5,260 nt of DNA. Origin: Lentisphaeria bacterium. GTDB lineage: Bacteria > Verrucomicrobiota > Lentisphaeria > JABSQK01 > UBA12247. The translations under genes were made by a program, and so were the position numbers. The stretch lies in contig DMTJ01000244.1 in assembly GCA_003477185.1 (NCBI GenBank), positions 1 through 5,260 on the forward strand, read 5' to 3'. Of the stretch, positions 1-5,260 are shown in pieces (positions within the stretch are counted from its first letter, which is position 1; every line of letters begins with the position of its first letter). Under the pieces are notes generated by a model. It made no database searches and was not told the DNA's origin. It was given only the letters and a program-made list of their open reading frames with translations.

Positions 1-1
1 C

Positions 2-3000
2 CCTCGCCAGGTCGTTCAGGCAGAAGGCTGGACCGGCGTCGCTGACTTCAGCGCAGCCGTGCGTGCCTGTTGGGCGAAGGAAGGCCTCTTCTTTCGCATC
101 GATATCACCGACAATGACAATCAGTTCCGCGATACGGCTGGTGATCGCATCCTGCTGAAATTCCATCATTCCAGCTGTGGTCCGGACAAGACGGTGCGAA
201 GCTGGGACTTGGCGCTCTACCCGGAAGCCGCTGAGCAGTTCACCGAAACTGAGGTCATCGGCGAGCGGGCGCTCAAGCGAAAAGTCGGCGACCCTGTCAC
301 CCAGTTCCTGACCACTGTGGATGGCTACTCCATCCTCCTATTCTTGGAAACTACGGGCTGGGACGCAGCCCCCCAACGGAGCGGCTCCATGCTCCTCCAG
401 GCTCATTTTCGTGACGTCGACGCAGAAGACAAGAAGCCCCATGAGTTCGCGCTCTTCGCCGCCGGCAAGCAGGGCCGTGTAGAAGATGGACGCATCTCGT
501 TCACTGGAGGCCGCTGGAGTTCCGTACACACTTCTGCGATAGTGACCGGTGAGCATTCCGCATTGCTCCTGTTAGACGCAGGAAATCTCACTGACTCGCC
601 AGCCAAGGTAGTCATCACCGTGGCCGGCAAGCCTGGTGCGGAAGCCCTAAAGCGACTGGAACAAGAAATTGCGCTTCCGGCAGGAAAATATTTTCAGGCG
701 CATCCGATCACTGTTGACTTCAAAGGCTTACCAGCCGGAGCCTATACCTTGAGTTCCAAGATCTCTTACGCCCCCGGCTCGGATTCGGCAAAGTTGACGT
801 ACAGCGCTGGAAGCGGCATCGTCTATGCGCCGACACTGTTGACCCGGCGTGAGAAGCGCCCGGTGCGCGACCTCCAAGTGTTCAAGCACCAAATGTCCAG
901 CCGCCGTGCCTTCTCCTACATGGCCGGTGCGGGAAAGGTCCTGTGGAGCGCAGGCACCTACAATGCTTCGTCTTCAGATCTCCGGGAGAAACTTCGCCTC
1001 CCGGGTGAGCGGATCGTCCAAGTCCCCGGTGGCAAAAGTGGCGATGTACCTTGGGCCCTGTTCGGGGGTGGCGATACCCTCGATGGTGTAGCCGAGCCAC
1101 TTGTTCTGAAGTTTGACCCCAACATGGGGAGTCTCGAGAAGAAGTTGCAGCCGTTACCTAAGATTGTGGAGAAGAATGAAGTGCCCAAGGCAAGAGAAGG
1201 CCAACTTTTCAGACGCCTCCTACTCCTGGGCGTGGTTGTCACAAATGACGGTGGTGAGCCTCCGGTCCTACGGGTTAGCAATGCGCAAACTGAGCTCTTA
1301 CCAGACACCCCGATCCAGCCCCCTCAAGATGGCAAGGCTCACTCCTATGTCTTTCGCATCTGGCTCACCGACAGGCTGGACCGCGAGGTCCGCATAGAGA
1401 ATTCCTCTCGCCGTGGCGGCCTCCTCGAAATCGACTTCCTGGCAGTAGTGGGCGGAGACACCGCCACTGGCTATGGCCTCGGCCAACCAGAAATGAAGTT
1501 CTCCGGCCCCGACGAAGCAGAGCACTTCACCCGCCAACTCTACACCTCGCTCTATTTCATGCGCAACTACATGATTGACGCCAAAGGCAACGCCTTTCGC
1601 AGCCTGCCCGGCGGCGTAAGTGAGAAGGCCAGTCCCACAGATTACGCACTTCTGCTGAACGAACTTGCAAGCTGGGGGAGCTTGCCGGAAGCAAAGAAGA
1701 TGGTTGGGAATGTTCCCCCCCTGATGGGCCGCCGCATTTCACATCAAAATCTCGAGTTAACGGCTGCGCAGCCTTTGCTGGTGCTCGGCGTTTACAACGC
1801 CTGGCGTAAGAATGGCCGCCCCAAGGAGATGCTCTCGCGTCTCTGGTCTCCCTGTGTGTCCAGCCCAATCAACCAAATCATCAAGGTAGCAGAAGCCCAT
1901 CCCGTTGGCCTCGTGAACGCCCGCGGTGAATTCGGTGCGGAGAACCCAGAATTGGAAGGCTACACGCGCCCCGTTGCCTCGGCTGTCAGCGCGGCGATCA
2001 ACGCAGCCATCGAAATGGCCTATGACTCGGACCGCGGCATTCAGGCCACGACCTGGAGGCGCAGCTTAGACACCTTCGATAAGAACATCCGTCGCAACTT
2101 CGCCGCTCAGGATGGCGGGACAGATATCAACTCCACCACCATCTACCCCGCGGCCTACGGGCTGCCCTCCATCGCGACGATTACCACAGAAATCCCTCAG
2201 GATGTCTGGCTCTATGGCTGGTATGAAGACGGATCTCCAGTCTGCTACAGCGGTGACGTCCGCGTATTCGACACCCCTTACCTCTTCTCCGGAGAAGCTT
2301 TCCGAACCTACCGCACTGGCTTCACCATCAACGACAAGCGCAAGTTGCAGGCCATGCAGAAGACCTTCGACCATATGCTGGCAAATTCGCTGGTCTTCTC
2401 CAATGCGTCGTGGCATCACTCCACTGTCATGACCTACAAAAGCACTGATCTACACCTGTGGACCACGCTGGCGGCACTCATGCTGGATAATCGGGAGTGG
2501 GCCAAAAAGGCCTTGCATGGCTTTATCCGCTACACCTACGACGAAGGCATCATCCCTCGTGTGAGCGGCGAACGCGTGGCCGAGTGCGAAATCTCCCCGT
2601 TCACCTTTGAGGAGCGCCTTAACGTCAGCAGCGTGGGCGTGAATCTAGGCCCAAGTGGCGACGACCTCAACATTCCGACCGCTGTGGGCGCCATGCAGGT
2701 CGCGCGCGCCATGGCCGGGATCGATGACCACAACGTCCGCTTGTTGCGTCTCGAGCCACGCCTCCCCATCGATAACTCCAAGGACGACAACGACTGGACC
2801 AAAGTTGAAGTATCCGACTGGATGATCAGCCATGACTTCGAGGACGCGAAGGCTCTGCCCATTAACTTCTACAGCTTTGAGAAACTCAAGGACTCTAGCT
2901 ACAATCTCGTGCTTGACTGCGACCAGCGCCTGCGCCAGGTAGAGGTGCGCATTGGTCCATTTTCGACTCGGATCCGCAAAGTACAGCTGGCGTCCGGTGG

Positions 3001-3109
3001 CGAAATGCGGGAAGTATCCACCGTGCGAACGGCAGATGCAGCCTGGGCCGTCACGACCTATGACAAGGTCAAGAATCTGGACATAATTGCCCGGGCTATT
3101 CGTAACTAA
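2..3109 (+). CDS. Large multidomain CBM9-like / six-hairpin glycosidase-like protein, 5'-partial
   Basis: The frame is open to the left edge, so the true start lies upstream. A GTG at 59 is in frame but falls inside a conserved-looking domain and is unlikely to be the start. The visible part is 1035 residues (residue 1 = codon 2-4). Residues 1-120 resemble a CBM9-like sugar-binding domain: W10, then TGVADFSAAVRACW (11-24), then GLFFRIDITDND (28-39) and GDR (47-49), the order seen in that fold. About 155-280 looks like an Ig-like beta-sandwich and about 300-485 like another beta domain. About 500-925 is helical with aromatic/acidic motifs: SWHH (803-806), DLHLW (816-820), EISPFTFEERL (863-873), GPSGDDLNIPTAVGAM (883-898), then RLEPRLP (916-922). 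This pattern, with a final beta domain, recalls (alpha/alpha)6 glycosidases. A role in extracytoplasmic polysaccharide breakdown is inference. Catalytic residues and substrate are not identifiable, and any signal peptide lies outside the window. Coding confidence is high; function is uncertain. Confidence 0.85.
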   Translation, partial: PRQVVQAEGWTGVADFSAAVRACWAKEGLFFRIDITDNDNQFRDTAGDRILLKFHHSSCGPDKTVRSWDLALYPEAAEQFTETEVIGERALKRKVGDPVTQFLTTVDGYSILLFLETTGWDAAPQRSGSMLLQAHFRDVDAEDKKPHEFALFAAGKQGRVEDGRISFTGGRWSSVHTSAIVTGEHSALLLLDAGNLTDSPAKVVITVAGKPGAEALKRLEQEIALPAGKYFQAHPITVDFKGLPAGAYTLSSKISYAPGSDSAKLTYSAGSGIVYAPTLLTRREKRPVRDLQVFKHQMSSRRAFSYMAGAGKVLWSAGTYNASSSDLREKLRLPGERIVQVPGGKSGDVPWALFGGGDTLDGVAEPLVLKFDPNMGSLEKKLQPLPKIVEKNEVPKAREGQLFRRLLLLGVVVTNDGGEPPVLRVSNAQTELLPDTPIQPPQDGKAHSYVFRIWLTDRLDREVRIENSSRRGGLLEIDFLAVVGGDTATGYGLGQPEMKFSGPDEAEHFTRQLYTSLYFMRNYMIDAKGNAFRSLPGGVSEKASPTDYALLLNELASWGSLPEAKKMVGNVPPLMGRRISHQNLELTAAQPLLVLGVYNAWRKNGRPKEMLSRLWSPCVSSPINQIIKVAEAHPVGLVNARGEFGAENPELEGYTRPVASAVSAAINAAIEMAYDSDRGIQATTWRRSLDTFDKNIRRNFAAQDGGTDINSTTIYPAAYGLPSIATITTEIPQDVWLYGWYEDGSPVCYSGDVRVFDTPYLFSGEAFRTYRTGFTINDKRKLQAMQKTFDHMLANSLVFSNASWHHSTVMTYKSTDLHLWTTLAALMLDNREWAKKALHGFIRYTYDEGIIPRVSGERVAECEISPFTFEERLNVSSVGVNLGPSGDDLNIPTAVGAMQVARAMAGIDDHNVRLLRLEPRLPIDNSKDDNDWTKVEVSDWMISHDFEDAKALPINFYSFEKLKDSSYNLVLDCDQRLRQVEVRIGPFSTRIRKVQLASGGEMREVSTVRTADAAWAVTTYDKVKNLDIIARAIRN

Positions 3110-3123
3110 CCCGGCAAATAGCC
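3094..3123 (+). other. Weak inverted repeat across the stop codon of the large gene
   Basis: GGCTATT at 3094-3100 is the reverse complement of AATAGCC at 3117-3123, with a 16-base loop that contains the TAA stop. No T-run follows, so this is at best a weak 3'-end hairpin. It is the only candidate structure for ending the upstream transcript before the next promoter. It may be chance. Confidence 0.25.
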
Positions 3124-3140
3124 TGCGCTCTTCCAACGTT

Positions 3141-3152
3141 TTGACATAGAAT
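3141..3152 (+). promoter_or_regulatory. Candidate sigma70-type promoter elements for the Cys-rich peptide gene
   Basis: A perfect -35 hexamer TTGACA (3141-3146) is directly followed by TAGAAT (3147-3152), a 5/6 match to the -10 consensus. Because they abut, they cannot belong to the same promoter. If TTGACA is the -35, the -10 near 3164-3169 (TGCATC) is poor and transcription would start near 3176. If TAGAAT is the -10, its -35 near 3124-3129 (TGCGCT) is poor and transcription would start near 3159. Either way the leader before the ATG at 3363 is about 190-205 bases. An independent promoter is expected here, since the next gene has its own terminator. The exact hexamers are uncertain. Confidence 0.4.
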
Positions 3153-3176
3153 TACAGCCCCCGTGCATCCTAATCC

Positions 3177-3200
3177 TGACGGGTTGCATCCAACCGGTCA
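3177..3200 (+). repeat. Near-perfect 10-bp inverted repeat (candidate operator or 5' leader hairpin)
   Basis: Arm TGACGGGTTG (3177-3186) and arm CAACCGGTCA (3191-3200) are reverse complements except for one G/G mismatch (3181/3196), separated by CATC. Nine of ten positions pair. The dyad lies just downstream of the candidate promoter, at or shortly after the expected transcript start. It could be a dimeric repressor site on DNA or a stem with a tetraloop at the 5' end of the mRNA. No known operator is recognised. Confidence 0.5.
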
Positions 3201-3312
3201 ACATGTACATTTCGTTTTCAGATATCCGACACCTGCAACTCTGGCCCGCAGCCGGGGTCTAGGTAAGCTAGCCAAAGTTCACCGCCACATCTTTTTCACC
3301 ATTCACAACCAC

Positions 3313-3327
3313 GCGCAGAGACTGCGC
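3313..3327 (+). other. Small GC-rich leader hairpin
   Basis: GCGCAG (3313-3318) pairs perfectly with CTGCGC (3322-3327) around an AGA triloop. It lies in the leader of the Cys-rich peptide gene, 20 bases upstream of the Shine-Dalgarno sequence. There is no U-run after it, so it is not an intrinsic terminator as it stands. Its function is unknown and such short stems can occur by chance. Confidence 0.35.
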
Positions 3328-3331
3328 ACAA

Positions 3332-3349
3332 ACACGACAAACACGACAA
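3332..3349 (+). repeat. Tandem duplication of ACACGACAA in the leader
   Basis: ACACGACAA occurs twice with no gap (3332-3340 and 3341-3349) and is followed by a degenerate copy, GGACGACAC (3350-3358). The tract is A/C-rich, has no self-complementarity, and runs into the Shine-Dalgarno sequence of the Cys-rich peptide gene. It would keep the ribosome landing site single-stranded, which is an inference. Confidence 0.6.
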
Positions 3350-3352
3350 GGA
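3348..3352 (+). promoter_or_regulatory. Shine-Dalgarno sequence for the Cys-rich peptide gene
   Basis: AAGGA ends 10 bases before the ATG at 3363, an acceptable spacing. It supports that ATG as the start. It overlaps the end of the second ACACGACAA repeat unit. Confidence 0.6.
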
Positions 3353-3362
3353 CGACACTCCC

Positions 3363-3608
3363 ATGACCAAAACCGCATTCATTCTCGCAATTCTTATCGG
3401 CCTGGCAATGCCTGGCTTCGCTGGCGGCTCACACTCCAAGAAAGACGGTTCCCATGCAAAGTCAGGTAAGTGCTGTGGCACGGACGGTTCCTGCTGCAAG
3501 GGAGCAAAGAAAGCTGCCTGCTCCGCCACTTGCACTGGCAAGAAGGCTGCAAAGTCTTGCGCGGAAGGCTGCACCAAGCCTTGCTGCGCCAAAGACGCCG
3601 CGGAATAG
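3363..3608 (+). CDS. Small secreted Cys/Lys-rich peptide, metallothionein-like
   Basis: An 81-residue protein. Residues 1-20 form a typical signal peptide: lysine at 3, hydrophobic core AFILAILIGLAM, and a likely cleavage after PGFA (20). The mature part of about 61 residues has ten cysteines at 37, 38, 44, 45, 53, 57, 66, 70, 74 and 75, about twelve lysines, two histidines (24, 31), and no Phe, Tyr or Trp. Cysteines run CC-x4-CC, then two similar modules (GAKKAACSATC and GKKAAKSCAEGC), then a final CC. High Cys content without aromatics is what metallothionein-like metal binders show; the even cysteine count would also allow five disulfides. Exported to the periplasm or surface. I do not recognise a named family, and metal binding is inference. 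It has its own promoter region and terminator, so it is probably transcribed alone. Confidence 0.8.
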   Translation: MTKTAFILAILIGLAMPGFAGGSHSKKDGSHAKSGKCCGTDGSCCKGAKKAACSATCTGKKAAKSCAEGCTKPCCAKDAAE

Positions 3609-3620
3609 CAGTGGCCTCTT

Positions 3621-3656
3621 GATCCGGGGGTGAAGTCGCTGACTTCGCCCCTGATC
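3621..3656 (+). other. Hairpin directly after the Cys-rich peptide gene
   Basis: GTGAAGTC (3630-3637) and GACTTCGC (3641-3648), with flanking G-run (3626-3629) and C-run (3649-3651), form a long stem with a GCT triloop and one U-G pair. Outer GATC copies (3621-3624, 3653-3656) can extend it past a bulge. It lies 12 bases after the stop and has no T-run of its own. It sits immediately before the true terminator and may protect the 3' end of the mRNA or assist termination. Confidence 0.6.
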
Positions 3657-3660
3657 ACAG

Positions 3661-3698
3661 CGCCGGGTTCGCACTGCGAGCCCGGCGTTTTTTGTTTT
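3661..3698 (+). terminator. Rho-independent terminator
   Basis: CGCCGGG (3661-3667) pairs with CCCGGCG (3681-3687). Inside this, TTCGC (3668-3672) pairs with GCGAG (3676-3680), using one U-G pair, around an ACT triloop. The result is a 12-bp stem followed by six T (3688-3693), a G, and four more T. This ends the Cys-rich peptide transcript and separates it from argB. Confidence 0.93.
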
Positions 3699-3737
3699 CA
3701 ACGAATCCCCGGCTATGACCATTTCTCCCGGAGATTC

Positions 3738-3790
3738 TTGACATCTCGAGCGAAAGTGGTTTGTTAGCTGTTTTTTCTTACGCGGATACT
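3738..3790 (+). promoter_or_regulatory. Candidate argB promoter region, two alternative readings
   Basis: Reading A: a perfect TTGACA at 3738-3743, but the best -10 at proper spacing is TGTTAG (3762-3767, 3/6 matches, 18-base spacer), giving a leader of about 25 bases. Reading B: TTGTTA (3761-3766, 4/6) with an 18-base spacer to GATACT (3785-3790, 4/6), which would start transcription near 3797, about three bases before the ATG. The terminator just upstream makes a promoter here necessary. No ARG-box-like palindrome is visible. Confidence 0.45.
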
Positions 3791-3799
3791 CCTGCCAAA

Positions 3800-4672
3800 A
3801 TGCGCAAATATATCGACAAAGCCGCAGTGCTGATTGAAGCTCTGCCGTACATCCAGCGGTTTCGCGGGGACACCGTTGTCGTCAAATTTGGTGGTAGCGC
3901 TATGGAAGATCCAGACTGCGTGGCCAGCACCCTGCGGGACATCGTCTTCATGGAATGCGTAGGCATGAAACCGGTCATTGTCCACGGTGGCGGAAAGGCC
4001 ATCAGCACCCGGCTGGGCCAGCTCGGCATTGCCAGTCGCTTCATCAATGGCATGCGGTATACCTGTAAGGACACGATTGGCGTGGTCGACGATGTCTTGC
4101 ACAGCGACGTCAACGAGAAGCTTGTGGACGGCGTTCGCAAGCTCGGAGGCAGGGCGCGCGACCTTTCCGGCAAGAAAATTCTGGGTGCCCGTAGGCTTTC
4201 TCACACCGATGAGGCTGGTGCCCCGGTCGATCTCGGCTTCGTCGGGGATGTCGTCAGTGTGGATGTCGGCCCAATCTGTGAGTTGCTCGCGGCCAACGAA
4301 CTTCCCGTCATCACACCGGTTGGCCTCGATGACCAGCAGCGTCCCTTTAACATCAACGCCGACCTGTGCGCCTGCCGCGTCGCCCAGGCACTTCAGGCAG
4401 CCAAGCTGGTCTTTCTCTCCGATGTCCCCGGCCTGCTGGCGGATCCAAAGAATCCAGACAGCCTCATCTCCACATTACACACCAAGGAAATCGCTCAGCT
4501 TGTGGCCGACGGTGTAATTTCCGGCGGCATGGCTCCGAAGATTGCCAGCGCCTCGGCAGCGATCTCCGCCGGCGTCCGCAAGGTCCATCTCATTGACGGG
4601 CGCCTTCAGCATTCGTTGCTGCTCGAGATCTTTACCGATCACGGCGTCGGCACCCAGATCATTGGCACATGA
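3800..4672 (+). CDS. argB: Acetylglutamate kinase (N-acetyl-L-glutamate 5-phosphotransferase)
   Basis: A 290-residue cytoplasmic enzyme of the amino acid kinase family. It phosphorylates N-acetylglutamate with ATP, the second and usually controlling step of arginine synthesis. Visible motifs: KFGGSAM (29-35, nucleotide phosphate binding), VHGGGKAI (61-68, acetylglutamate binding), NINAD (184-188), SDVPGLL (207-213) and GGMAPKI (242-248) with the conserved lysine K247. Residues 1-24, including KAAVLIEALPYIQRFRG, match the extra N-terminal helix of hexameric arginine-inhibited kinases, and EIFTDHGVGTQI (276-287) matches their C-terminal signature, so feedback inhibition by arginine is likely. 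Length fits the family. The ATG at 3800 was chosen over the in-frame TTG at 3761 because the family N-terminus begins here and the extension overlaps promoter-like sequence. No good Shine-Dalgarno is seen. At 88-89 it has TC where many homologues have TD. Confidence 0.97.
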   Translation: MRKYIDKAAVLIEALPYIQRFRGDTVVVKFGGSAMEDPDCVASTLRDIVFMECVGMKPVIVHGGGKAISTRLGQLGIASRFINGMRYTCKDTIGVVDDVLHSDVNEKLVDGVRKLGGRARDLSGKKILGARRLSHTDEAGAPVDLGFVGDVVSVDVGPICELLAANELPVITPVGLDDQQRPFNINADLCACRVAQALQAAKLVFLSDVPGLLADPKNPDSLISTLHTKEIAQLVADGVISGGMAPKIASASAAISAGVRKVHLIDGRLQHSLLLEIFTDHGVGTQIIGT

Positions 4673-4680
4673 AAGAGCCC

Positions 4681-4705
4681 GCTCGGCGCATCTATCCCCC
4701 CGAGC
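4681..4705 (+). other. Possible hairpin between argB and argD
   Basis: GCTCGG (4681-4686) and CCGAGC (4700-4705) are reverse complements with a 13-base loop. No T-run follows, so termination is not expected and argB-argD should be cotranscribed. It may affect mRNA processing or be chance. Confidence 0.3.
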
Positions 4706-4735
4706 CGCACGTAGTTTAATCCAAGAGTTTCCCCT

Positions 4736-5260
4736 ATGAACACTGAAGCCATTTCGCATCTCTACGACCTTCACGTGCTCCCGGTCTACGCACCGAAGAT
4801 AGCGCTCGTGCGAGGCAGCGGGAGTCGCGTGTGGGATGCCGACGGAAAGGAATACTTGGATTTCACCTCAGGAATCAGCGTCTGTAACCTCGGCCATTGT
4901 CCCGAGCCAGTCACTGCTGCGGTCTCCGCACAGGCAGCCCAACTTGTGCATGTCTCCAATCTCTTCTACAACCAGCCTCAGGCCGAGCTCGCAGAACGCC
5001 TCTCGACCCTGAGCAATGGCTACAAGTTCTTCTTCGCGAACAGCGGTGCCGAGGCCAACGAAGGTCTCATCAAGTTCGCCAGAAAGTGGGGCAATCCGCA
5101 GGGTAAGAACCAGATCATTGCCATGCAGCACTCCTTCCACGGTCGGACCTTGGGGACACTGGCGGCCACCGATAAGCCGGCAATTCGCGAAGGCTTCGAG
5201 CCGGCAATGACTGGCTTTTCCTTCGTGCCTTTCAACGACCTCCAAGCCGTCCGTGATGCC
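4736..5260 (+). CDS. argD: Acetylornithine aminotransferase, 3'-partial
   Basis: The first 175 residues of a class III (fold type I) PLP-dependent aminotransferase; family members are about 390-405 residues, so somewhat under half is visible and the frame is open at the window end. It converts N-acetylglutamate semialdehyde to N-acetylornithine with glutamate as amino donor, two steps after ArgB. Visible features: the N-terminal pattern RGSGSRVWDADGKEYLDF (26-43), SGISVCNLGH (45-54), FANSGAEANEGLIKFAR (100-116) with the loop that binds the PLP phosphate, and SFHGRT (133-138), whose Phe stacks on the cofactor. The catalytic lysine lies beyond the window. It starts 63 bases after argB with a weak AAGAG (4723-4727) eight bases before the ATG. 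ArgD is favoured over other class III aminotransferases because of argB next door; some ArgD proteins also act on succinyldiaminopimelate in lysine synthesis. Confidence 0.93.
   Translation, partial: MNTEAISHLYDLHVLPVYAPKIALVRGSGSRVWDADGKEYLDFTSGISVCNLGHCPEPVTAAVSAQAAQLVHVSNLFYNQPQAELAERLSTLSNGYKFFFANSGAEANEGLIKFARKWGNPQGKNQIIAMQHSFHGRTLGTLAATDKPAIREGFEPAMTGFSFVPFNDLQAVRDA

Noticed and set aside
59..61. GTG as the start of the large protein
   Set aside because: The frame continues upstream to the window edge and residues encoded before it (W10 and the TGVADFSAA stretch) belong to the CBM9-like domain.
2645..3136. 163-codon frame on the minus strand under the end of the large gene
   Set aside because: It is fully antisense to a confidently coding frame, has no recognisable domain, and is the kind of shadow frame expected in GC-rich coding DNA.
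3635..3646. 12-base match GTCGCTGACTTC, also present at 38-49
   Set aside because: One copy is inside coding sequence and the other is part of a hairpin. The flanks do not match and there is no sign of a mobile repeat, so it is taken as chance.
3296..3658. 120-codon minus-strand frame over the Cys-rich gene
   Set aside because: The plus-strand frame has a clear signal peptide, regular cysteine spacing, Shine-Dalgarno and terminator. The antisense frame shows none of these and runs through the downstream hairpin.
3715..3741. Eight-codon ATG frame upstream of argB (MTISPGDS)
   Set aside because: It lies just after the terminator and mostly before the candidate argB promoter start, so it would not be on the argB mRNA. 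It has no arginine codons that would suggest attenuation.
3761..3799. N-terminal extension of ArgB from TTG
   Set aside because: The extra 13 residues have no counterpart in the family, and the bases overlap promoter-like sequence. The ATG at 3800 fits the family N-terminus.
1..5260. Mobile elements, defence genes, CRISPR arrays, tRNA or rRNA
   Set aside because: No array-like repeats, terminal inverted repeats, transposase motifs or RNA gene signatures were seen. The gene content reads as ordinary chromosome.

Overview
The window looks like chromosomal DNA from a moderately GC-rich bacterium. The style of the proteins fits the PVC group, probably Verrucomicrobiota: a very large carbohydrate-active-type protein with a CBM9-like domain, a small secreted Cys/Lys-rich peptide, and an arginine-sensitive-type ArgB followed by ArgD. 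The taxonomic call is an inference from family resemblance and is only moderately secure. All supported genes are on the + strand. No tRNA, rRNA, CRISPR array, insertion sequence or transposase was seen.

Region 1 (2-3109) is the 3' part of a gene that starts upstream of the window. It encodes a multidomain protein of more than 1035 residues: a CBM9-like N-terminal sandwich, two further beta-rich domains, a long helical region resembling an (alpha/alpha)6 six-hairpin glycosidase fold, and a C-terminal beta domain. I cannot assign a catalytic family or substrate.

Region 2 (3110-3362) is a 253-base intergenic stretch that appears to be the promoter and long leader of the next gene. It holds a perfect TTGACA, an abutting TAGAAT, a near-perfect 10-bp dyad (3177-3200), a small GC hairpin, a 9-bp tandem duplication and a Shine-Dalgarno sequence. 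Region 3 (3363-3608) encodes an 81-residue secreted peptide with ten cysteines and no aromatic residues in the mature part. It is closed by two consecutive hairpins, the second a textbook intrinsic terminator, so it is probably a monocistronic unit.

Region 4 (3699-5260) is an arginine biosynthesis operon: argB (N-acetylglutamate kinase) and, 63 bases downstream, the 5' part of argD (acetylornithine aminotransferase), cut by the window end. ArgB has the N-terminal helix and C-terminal signature of arginine-feedback-inhibited kinases. It has no clear ribosome binding site, and one reading of its promoter would place the transcript start about three bases before the ATG.

The least explained parts are the metallothionein-like secreted peptide with its structured leader, and the unassigned large multidomain protein. 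Nothing here proves a new multigene system.
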